From contig JAHHHC010000001.1 in the NCBI GenBank assembly GCA_019359515.1, positions 248,001 to 312,000 of the forward strand: 64,000 nucleotides of DNA, in the 5' to 3' direction. Each line of letters begins with the position of its first letter. Position 1 is the stretch's first letter. This DNA comes from Desmonostoc vinosum HA7617-LM4. Its GTDB lineage: Bacteria; Cyanobacteriota; Cyanobacteriia; Cyanobacteriales; Nostocaceae. Below, piece by piece: positions 38,470 through 46,736 of this stretch. The translations under genes were made by a program, and so were the position numbers. The notes beneath the pieces were generated by a model. That model saw only the letters and a program-made list of their open reading frames with translations, was not told the origin of the DNA and did no database searches.

Positions 38470-38620
38470 CGCGCTTTGGCGGCAAGCTGACAACTTCTCT
38501 TCCGCCTTCTGACTGTCTTTTTTGCCAGTCTGCAAACATTGCATCTAAGTCGTAATTGAAAGACTTAGCATGTTCTTCACGAATCTTGTGAATTTCATCT
38601 AGAATCTCATCTTGCCACAT
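38393..38620 (-). CDS. Small hypothetical protein reading into an attC-like site
   Basis: 75 residues. The first ~50 (MWQDEILDEIHKIREEHAK, LDAMFADWQKRQ, GGREVV) look like a short conserved cyanobacterial helical protein found next to toxin-type genes. The last ~22 residues (TTRWSGRTRDLGEDAED) are encoded by the attC-like repeat, so the natural C-terminus may have been replaced. It starts 3 bp after the stop of the PIN remnant upstream, which suggests the two formed an antitoxin/toxin-type pair. The function is unknown. Confidence 0.55.
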   Translation of the reverse strand: MWQDEILDEIHKIREEHAKSFNYDLDAMFADWQKRQSEGGREVVSLPPKRGLTTRWSGRTRDLGEDAEDTSRRST

Positions 38621-38623
38621 CGC

Positions 38624-38763
38624 TCAATCTCCTAATAGCTCGTAGGGAGTGCAAATTACAGGTAACTGGTATCCAAAATCAAAGCTAATCTCTTCAAGCT
38701 TCCTTTGAATTTGTGCGTTTGCAATATGCTTACAGTTCCAGGTTAACAGGTAATCCAAGCCGA
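38624..38763 (-). pseudogene. C-terminal remnant of a PIN-domain-type toxin gene
   Basis: The minus strand encodes LDYLLTWNCKHIANA, then QIQRKLEEISFDFGYQLP and ending CTPYELLGD before a TGA at 38624-38626. LLTWNCKHIANA is the typical end of small PIN-domain proteins. No start or N-terminal two thirds exist; upstream DNA beyond ~38764 is an unrelated repeat. It is therefore a truncated gene, too short for a normal ORF search. Confidence 0.7.
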
Positions 38764-38793
38764 AAAAAATTGTAGTTCGGGTTTGACTCCGTT

Positions 38794-38823
38794 AAACCCA
38801 ACATAAATCTCGGTGTTGGGTTT
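38794..38823. terminator. Hairpin downstream of the GT2 gene
   Basis: AAACCCAACA (38794-38803) and TGTTGGGTTT (38814-38823) form a perfect 10-bp stem with a 10-nt loop, 6 bp beyond the end of the minus-strand glycosyltransferase. On the minus strand the stem is followed by AACGGAG rather than a long T run, so it is only a possible terminator. The sequence resembles a common cyanobacterial repeat. Confidence 0.5.
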
Positions 38824-38828
38824 CATAA

Positions 38829-39776
38829 CTAACTCCGCACTTTTCGCAGTATTGCAAACGCTTTATCCCTTAACGCAACTGGTAACAGCGATAACCCTAA
38901 ACCAGTCCAAGCTTTTGTATTGGAAACAGATTTTCCTGCCAAAACTAACTTTCTACCTTGTTGCGTTTCGCCCTTTTCAATTAAACGTAAACCTAATATT
39001 AACTGTGTTTCTGCTAAACGATACTGTCTAGTTTTCTCCAATTTTTCTGATTCAAATTGATAATTTTCCAAGTAACAAATTTTATCAAATAAATAGGGAA
39101 TTGCTCTATTAATACCCTGCTGTTCTGCATGAGAGCGATATTCCATTAACAATTCTGGTAAATAATAACCTTTTTTCCCAGCCAAAGCTAACCGCACGAA
39201 TAAATCATTATCCTCGCAATTTTGCAAGTTAGGTAACATAAACCCTAGTTCTTGCAAAGTTTGACGGCGAAATAATGTTGCTCCAATTTGAAAACTCTGC
39301 TTAATAAAGACAACTTCTAGCAAATTATCAACAATACCTGCTAACAAATCTGCTCTACCCCAATAACGAGAATTATTTTGCGTTTTTTCTTCATCTCGGA
39401 TATTGTTAATATCAATTATCCAATGGTCTGTACCTACAAAATCAATACTTGCGTCTTGTTCAAGAATGCCAATAGTACGCGATAAAAAATCGCTTGTTAG
39501 TCTATCGTCATCATCAAATTTAATAAAATATTTGCCACTTGCAGCCTCAAAACCAGAGCGCATATTATTACTTTTACCAATGTTTTGCGGATGACGAATA
39601 TATTTAATCCGACTATCTGTATATTGTGACATCAACTCAGGTGTACCATCACAAGAACCGTCATCACAAACAATTAACTCAAATTCTTGCTCTGACTGTT
39701 GGAGTACACTTTCAATAGCATATGGTAATATATTTACTCGATTAAAAGTAGCAATACAAACAGAAACTTTGGGCAT
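38829..39776 (-). CDS. Family 2 glycosyltransferase
   Basis: 315 residues from the ATG at 39776; an in-frame upstream ATG adds 14 residues that do not belong to the fold. GT-A signatures: VSVCIATFNR at the N-terminus, ELIVCDDGSCDGTPEL (~40) and the metal-binding FDDDDRLTSDF (~88). It transfers a sugar from a nucleotide donor to an unknown acceptor, probably for surface polysaccharide or glycan decoration. It is the first of a glycosyltransferase group on the minus strand (38.8-42.5 kb) with a GT4 gene opposite. Confidence 0.9.
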   Translation of the reverse strand: MPKVSVCIATFNRVNILPYAIESVLQQSEQEFELIVCDDGSCDGTPELMSQYTDSRIKYIRHPQNIGKSNNMRSGFEAASGKYFIKFDDDDRLTSDFLSRTIGILEQDASIDFVGTDHWIIDINNIRDEEKTQNNSRYWGRADLLAGIVDNLLEVVFIKQSFQIGATLFRRQTLQELGFMLPNLQNCEDNDLFVRLALAGKKGYYLPELLMEYRSHAEQQGINRAIPYLFDKICYLENYQFESEKLEKTRQYRLAETQLILGLRLIEKGETQQGRKLVLAGKSVSNTKAWTGLGLSLLPVALRDKAFAILRKVRS

Positions 39777-39875
39777 ATTTTTAAATGAAAGGGAACAGGG
39801 GAAACTAGCCGTCCACAAAGAGCGGGGTTCAATCTACCTAACCAAACAATTCGCAATGATAATTTACTGCTAAAT

Positions 39876-40895
39876 TTAGGAAAAAGTTCTTTGTAGCTTT
39901 TTCATAGCTTTATTAAGTAGTCTATTGGTTTGAGATATAAAACTAGGTGGTTTTAGTTGCTTTGGTTTTTGGTCTGGTTGTTTAAGAAAGCGATAATGTA
40001 AAAATTCATCTTTATAACAAATCTTAACATCTTCTCCTTTACATAACCAAGCAAAATCATCAGAAGAATAGCTCATGTAATGAATACGATGAATTGGTTT
40101 TAAGCCATCTTGATTGTAGAGAACATTATTAATATTGACAAAAGGATTTGCATTGGCACAGTTACCAGTTCTGTCTTGTCCATTAGGACTAAGTGTAAAG
40201 TTAAATAAAGGGCGATCGCATCGCAAAGTTAGATAATTAAACAAAAAAGCATCATCCCACCATCCATATCCATTAATCCATTCAATTTCATTCTGGGTAA
40301 TTAAACGTTTTTTCATTTCCTGCATTTCTTGAGCAGTAAATAACCCTCGCTTCGACCCAAAAAAGCTAGAACAATGCAGTTTAGGACGGATATCTGCTTC
40401 TGTATATAGCCCGGTTTTTTCAATAACAGAAATATCTAAAGCTGCTACGGTTCTGTTTTTAAGATGTTCCCAATCATCAAAAATAAAATCATATTGCTTT
40501 AACTTTTCAATGACATCAGTTACTGGCTTCATTGCCAAACTATCACCGTCATAAAAGACAAATTGCTCAAAAACACCTTCAAAAGCAACAAACTTTCTTT
40601 GGAGATGACTTTTATACCAACTAGGACGCGATACTTTAGCTTCTTTTTCTCTGGGATGTGCTGCCCAAACTTGGTGAGCAAATTCTTCCCATCGTTGAAT
40701 TACGTCTGCATTTTCAAAAAGCATGACGTTCTTACGAGAATTAACTTCTTGTTGAACTAAATCTAATCGTTGATCATAGGGAATAATACAAATAGGAATA
40801 TCTTCACTAACATTCATCTCAATACTGTTAATTAAAGCTACCAATTGGTCATAAACCACATCATTAGCAAGGGTATAAATGCCGAAGGAATTCAT
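39876..40895 (-). CDS. Npun_R2821/R2822-like glycosyltransferase-fold protein (copy 1)
   Basis: 339 residues from the ATG at 40895; homology with the neighbouring paralogue begins exactly at M-N/K-SFGIYTLAND, so the longer upstream start is rejected. The FVFYDGDSLAMKPVTD segment (~105) has the D-x-D-type pattern of GT-A sugar transferases, and later blocks SPNGQDRTGNCANAN, FVNINNVLYNQDGLKP and HRIHYMSYSSDDF are shared by both copies. I know this only as a cyanobacterial paralogous family often in tandem. The enzymatic activity is unproven. The two copies stand head to tail with a repeat-rich gap between them. Confidence 0.75.
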   Translation of the reverse strand: MNSFGIYTLANDVVYDQLVALINSIEMNVSEDIPICIIPYDQRLDLVQQEVNSRKNVMLFENADVIQRWEEFAHQVWAAHPREKEAKVSRPSWYKSHLQRKFVAFEGVFEQFVFYDGDSLAMKPVTDVIEKLKQYDFIFDDWEHLKNRTVAALDISVIEKTGLYTEADIRPKLHCSSFFGSKRGLFTAQEMQEMKKRLITQNEIEWINGYGWWDDAFLFNYLTLRCDRPLFNFTLSPNGQDRTGNCANANPFVNINNVLYNQDGLKPIHRIHYMSYSSDDFAWLCKGEDVKICYKDEFLHYRFLKQPDQKPKQLKPPSFISQTNRLLNKAMKKLQRTFS

Positions 40896-41528
40896 TTGAA
40901 AAAATCCTTTTTTTAGTTGCGAACTGATCAAAGAATATATAGATAGACTGGTAATGACATAAATTAATTCGTTGACTAGTTTAAAGGATAAAGAAACCTT
41001 ATGGCTATACTTGCATCAGAAACTATTTATGTATTCTTGGTTACTATATACTGACTATTATTCCTCAATAAATACTTACCAAGCTCCTTCAAGGCGCGAA
41101 CAGGGAACAGAAAAAAGAATTAGCCCCGAATATAGGGTAACAGCGTCCTTTGTAACAAAGTTCTGTTCGCCCTTGACGTTGGCGAAGCCAGACGCTCGTT
41201 CGCGAATGCGTCTCCCCTTGGGAGAAGACTCGCTCTCAGCGAAGCTATGCCGGAGGCTTTACGCTACGCTAACGCTCAGACTTGGCGCTAAATTTATTTA
41301 TGAAAAAAGATAAAAATATGTGAAACGTTCCGGGCGTCAGCCACGATGTTTTAATGCGTCATTATTCAAATCCCCTAATTTTATAGCAATCCTAAATCAT
41401 TAGTGAGAACTAAGATCCCCAACTTTTTTGAGAAGTCGGGGATCTGGACACCGCGAATCTTCACAAATCAGATAGAATTGCTATATCTGCACCTCTGCGT
41501 TTATGTATAAAGCTTAAAAATAGTAATT
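40896..41528. other. Repeat-rich gap between the two paralogues
   Basis: No gene was recognised. About 41165-41290 is a mosaic repeat (GCGAAGCCAGACGCTCG, CTCAGCGAAGCTATGCC, GGCTTTACGCTACGCTAACG). An inverted repeat AGATCCCC...GGGGATCT lies at 41413-41445, one of three copies of a palindrome in this window. The rest is A/T-rich intergenic DNA. Confidence 0.7.
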
Positions 41529-42545
41529 TTATAATATTCTTTGCAGTTTTTTATGAGATTTTTGAACGAATCTATTTGTTTTAGATATTATGCTGGGTTG
41601 TTTTAATCGCCTTGGTTTTTTTTCTGGCTGTTTAAGAAAACGGTAATATAAAAATTCATCTCTATAACAAATATTGACATCTTCTCCTTGACATAAACGA
41701 ACAAAATCACCAGAAGAATAACTCATGTAGTGAATGCGATGAATTGGTTTTAATCCATCTTGGTTATAAAGAACATTATTAATATTTACGAAAGCATCTG
41801 CATTAGCACAATTACCAGTTCTATCTTGAGTATTGGGACTGAGAGTAAAGTTAAATATGGCGGGATCTCCGTACAAACTTACATAACTAAATAAACCAGA
41901 ACTAGACCACCAAGAACTGGGTCGAATCCATTCAAATTCTTGTTTTCCAATCCAGCGTTCTTTTAAAATATTTAAATCTTCGCCACCAAACAGCAATCGC
42001 TTAGAACCAAAGAAACTGTCACAATGAATTTTAGAACGCAACTCAGCTTCTGTCAGTTGAGTTCTATTTTCCAGAATCTCAAGATTTAGCTGTGTTTTTT
42101 CTCTAGGTTTAGCGTGTTCCCAATCATTAAAAACGAGATCATAAGTATTTAACTTATCATATATATCATCAATTGGCTTCATGGCTAAGCTATCAGCATC
42201 ATAAAACACAAATCTATCAAAATCACCATTAAAAGCAGCAAACTTCCTATGTACAAAGCCCTTATACCAACCAGGACGAGTTAATTTAGAATCACTTGCT
42301 CTAGGGTGATTATCCCAAAGCTGATTGACAAAATTGTCCCAGCGTTGAATTGCTTGCCAATCCTCAAAAAGGATAACATTTTTTCTAGATTTCAGTTCTT
42401 GTTTAACTAAATCTAATTGCTCGTTATAAGGAATTACACAAACAGGAATATCTTGACCAACATTCATTTCAATGCTGTTTAGCAAAGCAACTAGTTGGTC
42501 AAATACAGCATCGTTGGCAAGTGTATAAATACCGAATGATTTCAT
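41529..42545 (-). CDS. Npun_R2821/R2822-like glycosyltransferase-fold protein (copy 2)
   Basis: 338 residues from the ATG at 42545, chosen because similarity to the paralogue starts at MKSFGIYTLAND. It shares FVFYDADSLAMKPIDD (~105), FGSKRLLF, SPNTQDRTGNCANADAF and the HRIHYMSYSSGDF block. The central part (~180-225) is more divergent than the ends, which would fit different acceptor specificity. The function is unknown beyond a GT-A-like D-x-D segment. It is transcribed away from the GT4 gene at 42799, leaving a ~250-bp divergent promoter region. Confidence 0.75.
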   Translation of the reverse strand: MKSFGIYTLANDAVFDQLVALLNSIEMNVGQDIPVCVIPYNEQLDLVKQELKSRKNVILFEDWQAIQRWDNFVNQLWDNHPRASDSKLTRPGWYKGFVHRKFAAFNGDFDRFVFYDADSLAMKPIDDIYDKLNTYDLVFNDWEHAKPREKTQLNLEILENRTQLTEAELRSKIHCDSFFGSKRLLFGGEDLNILKERWIGKQEFEWIRPSSWWSSSGLFSYVSLYGDPAIFNFTLSPNTQDRTGNCANADAFVNINNVLYNQDGLKPIHRIHYMSYSSGDFVRLCQGEDVNICYRDEFLYYRFLKQPEKKPRRLKQPSIISKTNRFVQKSHKKLQRIL

Positions 42546-42798
42546 TCTGCTATACCCTATTCGACTAACAGATTTCATCTAGCAACAGTTACATCTTGCC
42601 TTAAACCTATTTGTAAAAACAATAGTTTGTGTGAAACTACACAGTAAATTTACGGTTATTGTCATTTAATGGATATTTAGCTTTTTGTAGGCTTTAATTT
42701 ATGAAAATTTTACGAAAAATATATAAGGGATATTTGTGATGACATTCAGCCTAAAATCAGGTGTCATGGTATATGTATCATCATTGGCAATTACTTGT

Positions 42799-44007
42799 AT
42801 GAATATATTAATGCTATCTTCCACTTTTCCTTATCCACCAACGCGTGGAGGCACTGCGGTGAGGACGTTTAATTTACTTAAGTACTTAAGTCAACGCCAT
42901 AATATTACCCTTGTAACTCAACGTGAATATGACGTTACAGAAACAGAAATAGCAGGGTTACGAGATTGTGTAGATCATCTAGTCGTTTTTGATCGTCCTA
43001 CAGATGCTAAAACTACCTCAAAAATACTTAAAAAAGTGCAGCGCTTCAGCACATTTCTACAACAGGGGACGCCACCAAGTGTACTGAACCGTTATTCAGT
43101 TGAGATGCAAGCATGGATTGATGCATTTGTAGAAGCGGGTAAATGTGATGTAATTACTTGCGAACATAGTGTTAATGAAATTTATGTGCGATCGCATTTT
43201 CTCAAACAACTAAAAACTATAGTCAACGTCCATAGTTCTGTATATGGTAGTTGTCGTAGTCAGCTAGCAATTGGCATTTCGGAGAATTCACTTAGAGACA
43301 GAATTAATTTACCGCTTTTGCGTCGTTATGAGCAAAAATACTGTGCTAAATTTTCAACTATTGTGGTAACAACCGAAGAGGATAAAATTCAACTACAAGA
43401 ATTCAATCCTCATAGTGAAATTACAGTTATTCCTAATGGTGTAGATTTGGTTACTTTTCCCAACCGTACCACCGATCCTGGAGGACATCGCTTAATTTTT
43501 ATAGGTGCAATGGATTATTTAGCAAACGTTGACGCTGTTTGCTTTTTCAGCAATGAAGTCTTACCAAAAATCCAAAAATCTTACCCTAATACGACTTTCG
43601 ATATTGTTGGTTCTCATCCTGCGCCAGAGGTTTTAGCACTTCAACAAAAACCAGGAATTAATGTTACTGGGCGTGTACCTTCGATGGTAGAGTATTTGCA
43701 CAAAGCAACCATTTGTGTTGTACCCATGCGGACAGGGTTTGGTATTAAAAACAAAACCTTAGAAGCAATGGCAGCCGGTGTACCAATAGTAGGAAGCGAT
43801 CGCGGTTTGGAAGGATTAACCATAGATGATGGTAAATCATTACGGGCATTACGAGCGAATGAGCCAGCAGAGTATGTTGCCGCTATTAGTCAATTATTTG
43901 AGCATCCACAAATGCGATCGCAATTGTCTAACAACGCTAGACAACTAATAGAAACAGAATTCACATGGGATATCGCTGGTAAACACTATGAACAAGCCTG
44001 TCTTTAA
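42799..44007 (+). CDS. Family 4 glycosyltransferase
   Basis: 402 residues from the ATG at 42799, where the fold begins (MNILMLSSTFPYPPTRGG); the 21 residues before it in the open frame look like untranslated leader. GT-B features: N-terminal Rossmann strand with the GG loop, VIPNGVDL (~220), RLIFIGAMDY (~235), IVGSHPAPEV, and the C-terminal donor-site motif FGIKNKTLEAMAAGVPIVGS (~318). It fits the GT4 group making capsule, exopolysaccharide or heterocyst-envelope type glycans. The acceptor is unknown. It is oriented opposite to the two paralogues upstream. Confidence 0.9.
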   Translation: MNILMLSSTFPYPPTRGGTAVRTFNLLKYLSQRHNITLVTQREYDVTETEIAGLRDCVDHLVVFDRPTDAKTTSKILKKVQRFSTFLQQGTPPSVLNRYSVEMQAWIDAFVEAGKCDVITCEHSVNEIYVRSHFLKQLKTIVNVHSSVYGSCRSQLAIGISENSLRDRINLPLLRRYEQKYCAKFSTIVVTTEEDKIQLQEFNPHSEITVIPNGVDLVTFPNRTTDPGGHRLIFIGAMDYLANVDAVCFFSNEVLPKIQKSYPNTTFDIVGSHPAPEVLALQQKPGINVTGRVPSMVEYLHKATICVVPMRTGFGIKNKTLEAMAAGVPIVGSDRGLEGLTIDDGKSLRALRANEPAEYVAAISQLFEHPQMRSQLSNNARQLIETEFTWDIAGKHYEQACL

Positions 44008-44023
44008 AGACAAAAATAGTTAA

Positions 44024-44280
44024 ATAATTCGTAATTCGTAATGACGCGACGCTCCTGTGTCGCTCTAAGCGAAGCTATGCCGTAGGCTTTACGCTGACGC
44101 TCGTACCGACGCTCGTTCGCCTTTGGCGTCTCCCCTTGGGAGATGACTCGCTCTAAGCGAAGCTATGCCGCAGGCTTTACGCTACGCTATCGCTACCGCT
44201 GACGCTCGTACCTCGCTACCGCTTCGCTAACGCTATCGATCACTCGCTACCACTAACGCTAACGTAATTCGTAATTAACG
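44024..44280. repeat. Dispersed repeat mosaic downstream of the GT4 gene
   Basis: AATTCGTAATTCGTAATGAC opens the element. It continues with CTCTAAGCGAAGCTATGCCG / TAGGCTTTACGCTGACGCTCG units in duplicate and closes with AACGTAATTCGTAATTAACG. The mirrored copy at 34470-34715 carries the reverse complement. This fills most of the gap 44008-44385. Confidence 0.92.
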
Positions 44281-44323
44281 AAGGTAGGAGGCGAGGTTTT
44301 AGACCTGATTGTTTCAATAATAC

Positions 44324-44362
44324 AAAAATGTCATTCTGAATTTAACTGAGAATGACATTTTT
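44324..44362. terminator. Strong bidirectional terminator-like hairpin
   Basis: AAAAATGTCATTCT (44324-44337) and AGAATGACATTTTT (44349-44362) form a perfect 14-bp stem with an 11-nt loop and A/T tails on both sides. It sits between the convergent GT4 gene (+) and the small secreted-protein gene (-), so it can terminate both. Confidence 0.85.
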
Positions 44363-44385
44363 GTAAATAAATTTTTAGTAACTGA

Positions 44386-44691
44386 TTACTGCTGCATTGA
44401 AGGTGCAGGAAAAATTCTACTGAAGATGGGAATACGTGGTTCAGGCTTTTTGACGGCTACATCGCTGTTAGAAGCAGAGGAGTTACTATCTACTTGAGAA
44501 AGTATAGGTAAATCTTTATTAGTATCATTACCAGAGTTTGTCACTTCTGTAACTGGAGATGAGTTTAAAGATTTGGGATTATTGCTACTTTTTTCATTTA
44601 ACTCTGTGGGAGTTTGAGCTTGGCATGGAGAAATGAGCAAAGTTGCACTAGCTCCTAAGATAATCATAAAATTAAAAAAGTATTGCTGCAT
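44386..44691 (-). CDS. Small secreted hypothetical protein
   Basis: 101 residues. An N-terminal signal peptide is evident (MQQYFFNFMIILGASATLLI with likely cleavage after CQAQ). The mature part is Ser/Asn/Thr-rich and low in complexity (LNEKSSNNPKSLNSS, DSNSSASNSD), ending in a Pro-rich segment. I recognise no domain. It converges on the GT4 gene with a shared terminator. Confidence 0.6.
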   Translation of the reverse strand: MQQYFFNFMIILGASATLLISPCQAQTPTELNEKSSNNPKSLNSSPVTEVTNSGNDTNKDLPILSQVDSNSSASNSDVAVKKPEPRIPIFSRIFPAPSMQQ

Positions 44692-45444
44692 AAAATTATA
44701 ATCTTTGTTAAAAAATACTAAACAATTGTGTTGTTATGCATGTAAAACTATTTTCTAATCAAAATATTTTTGATCGTCAATATATTTAACACAACAGTTA
44801 ACAATTTACTGCTATAGATATTTATTTTAAAAGAGAAATATTACTGATTTTTTAAATCTTCGATTCTAGCTAAATTCAAATTAAATTCATGAAAACATTT
44901 AAAAGATATATAAATTTTTAACAAAGCCTGACTAAATAAAAGTGTAGGGATTGTAGGGATGTAGGGGATGCTTGGCCCCTTCCGAGATTTGAAAACACGC
45001 TCTAGTAAATCATTATTAAATAGCTTTGTATTTTTATATACTAAATTTTTTATTTAATGAAAAATTGTGTTCGTGAACACATTTAGAGTTAACTCAATTT
45101 CTATTCCTTTAGTAGTAGTGGTTTGATTCTTGTGATAGAAGTTATGTCAGAAAGTAACAGTTATTCTTTGAAAAAATAGCGCTAATTATCGCAAACATCA
45201 AGAAATTGAGGAGTGACAACGCGCTTAGACAACAGTGATATTTGAAATCTGAAATTATACTAAGGTATGGCTCGCTAATCCACAATAATAAATGTGCCTT
45301 TCTAAAGTTTTACGGCTAGCAATTGCAGCCCAAACAGAGGGTCATTTTGTCACTCAGTAGCTTCAGGAATACTGCAATTGAGCCAAAAATTTATTTAGTA
45401 GATTTTTTTGTTCAACCTCTGCAAACAAGTAGCGGGAATTTAAG
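44692..45444. other. A/T-rich intergenic region
   Basis: No gene was recognised on either strand. A short GTAGGGATTGTAGGGATGTAGG direct repeat lies near 44943. The region must carry the divergent promoters of the secreted protein (-) and the PAS/Crp regulator (+), but I could not define -10/-35 elements confidently. Confidence 0.5.
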
Positions 45445-46623
45445 GTGAACATAGAACAATTTATCCAACGTACAGAAGCATTGCACAGGCGTTTAACAGA
45501 TTTATACCAAACTGCTAGTGTTTTGCCTTGGATACCTCTAGATTTATTGCCGCAAGCTTTCAAGGAACTTTATAGCACATCAAGGATGGTACAGTTAGCG
45601 GCAGAAGAATTGTATCAACAAAACGAAGAACTAATACAAACTCGAAATTTACTAGAAGCAGAACGTCAACGCTATCAAGATTTATTCGAGTTTGCTCCAG
45701 ATGGCTATTTAGTAACCAATGCAGAAGGCATAATCCAAGAAGCTAATTATGCGGCAACGAGATTACTCAATATTTCAAAACATTTTTTGGTAGGCAAACC
45801 AATAATTAACTTTGTCTGTTTAGAAGAACGTCAGCAACTCCGCCGAGAACTTGTTCAGCTATCACAATCGGACAGAATTCGAGAATTAGTAATGCGCTGG
45901 CAACAACCCCGGAGTGAACCTTTAAATGCAGCTTTGACAGTGGCTGCTGTTCGCAATCAACAGGGTAAAGCTATCTCTTTACACTGGCTAATGCGTAATA
46001 TTGCAGAGCGTGAGCGATCGCAATCACCAGTCATCAAGAATGACAACGATTTCATCCAAGACCGCCCTCTACATAAACATTCTAGAGGAGAGATTATTCC
46101 TCTAAGTCCATTAGAAATTTACTATGTTTGTCAAGGCTGGGTCAAGCTAAGTACATTTTGCGAAACAGGTGAAGAAGTTTTGATTGGGTTGGCAACAACA
46201 GGAATGGTTTTTGGTTCTAGTATGACCTCTCTAAATATTTACCAAGCAACAGCCCTCTGTAATGTTGAATTAGTATCAATTTATGTAGCAGAGATAGCAG
46301 CTTCTTCTACACTGAGCCATATTCTTTTACCAAAAATTAATCAACGTTTACAGCAAGCAGAATCTTTTTTAGTCATCTCTGGTAGGCGACGAGTACAAGA
46401 TCGTTTGTATCATCTATTGGAATTTTTAAAACAGGAAGTTGGTGAAACTTTTTCAGAAGGAGTTCGCCTCAATATTCGCTTTACTCATGAAGATATTGCT
46501 AGTGCTTGTTGCACTACAAGAGTGACGATTACGCGATTAATGGGCAAATTACAACAACAAGGTATTATTAGCGTTGACTCAAAAAAACATATTATTTTTA
46601 AGGGAGTGGGGAGTAGGGAGTAG
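45445..46623 (+). CDS. PAS-domain Crp/FNR-type transcriptional regulator
   Basis: 392 residues, starting with GTG at 45445. Residues ~1-70 form a helical, partly coiled N-terminus (AEELYQQNEELIQTRNLLEAE). Residues ~75-190 are a PAS domain (FEFAPDGYLVTNAEGIIQEAN). Residues ~215-300 resemble a shortened cyclic-nucleotide-binding-type sensor (SPLEIYYVCQGWVKLS, TGEEVLIGLATTGMVFG). Residues ~325-390 are a Crp-type HTH with FTHEDIASACCTTRVTITRL as the recognition helix. A PAS sensor fused to a Crp/NtcA-like output is unusual but known in cyanobacteria. The last codons (KGVGSRE) are encoded by a GGGAGT heptamer repeat. The target genes are unknown. Confidence 0.85.
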   Translation: MNIEQFIQRTEALHRRLTDLYQTASVLPWIPLDLLPQAFKELYSTSRMVQLAAEELYQQNEELIQTRNLLEAERQRYQDLFEFAPDGYLVTNAEGIIQEANYAATRLLNISKHFLVGKPIINFVCLEERQQLRRELVQLSQSDRIRELVMRWQQPRSEPLNAALTVAAVRNQQGKAISLHWLMRNIAERERSQSPVIKNDNDFIQDRPLHKHSRGEIIPLSPLEIYYVCQGWVKLSTFCETGEEVLIGLATTGMVFGSSMTSLNIYQATALCNVELVSIYVAEIAASSTLSHILLPKINQRLQQAESFLVISGRRRVQDRLYHLLEFLKQEVGETFSEGVRLNIRFTHEDIASACCTTRVTITRLMGKLQQQGIISVDSKKHIIFKGVGSRE

Positions 46624-46736
46624 GGAGTAGGGAAGAAATAGACTTATCCGACTTTTTTGCCGACTTGAACCGACTGACAAATGACTGAGCGATCGCTTAG
46701 GCTATTGGGCATAGAGATAAAAGTAATGTCAAAAAT

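Noticed and set aside
41165-41290. Short plus-strand ORF across the repeat
   Set aside because: It is made of dispersed repeat units that recur elsewhere in non-coding DNA.
44692-45444. Small RNA or gene in the A/T-rich gap
   Set aside because: No stable conserved fold, RBS-preceded ORF or family match could be supported by eye.
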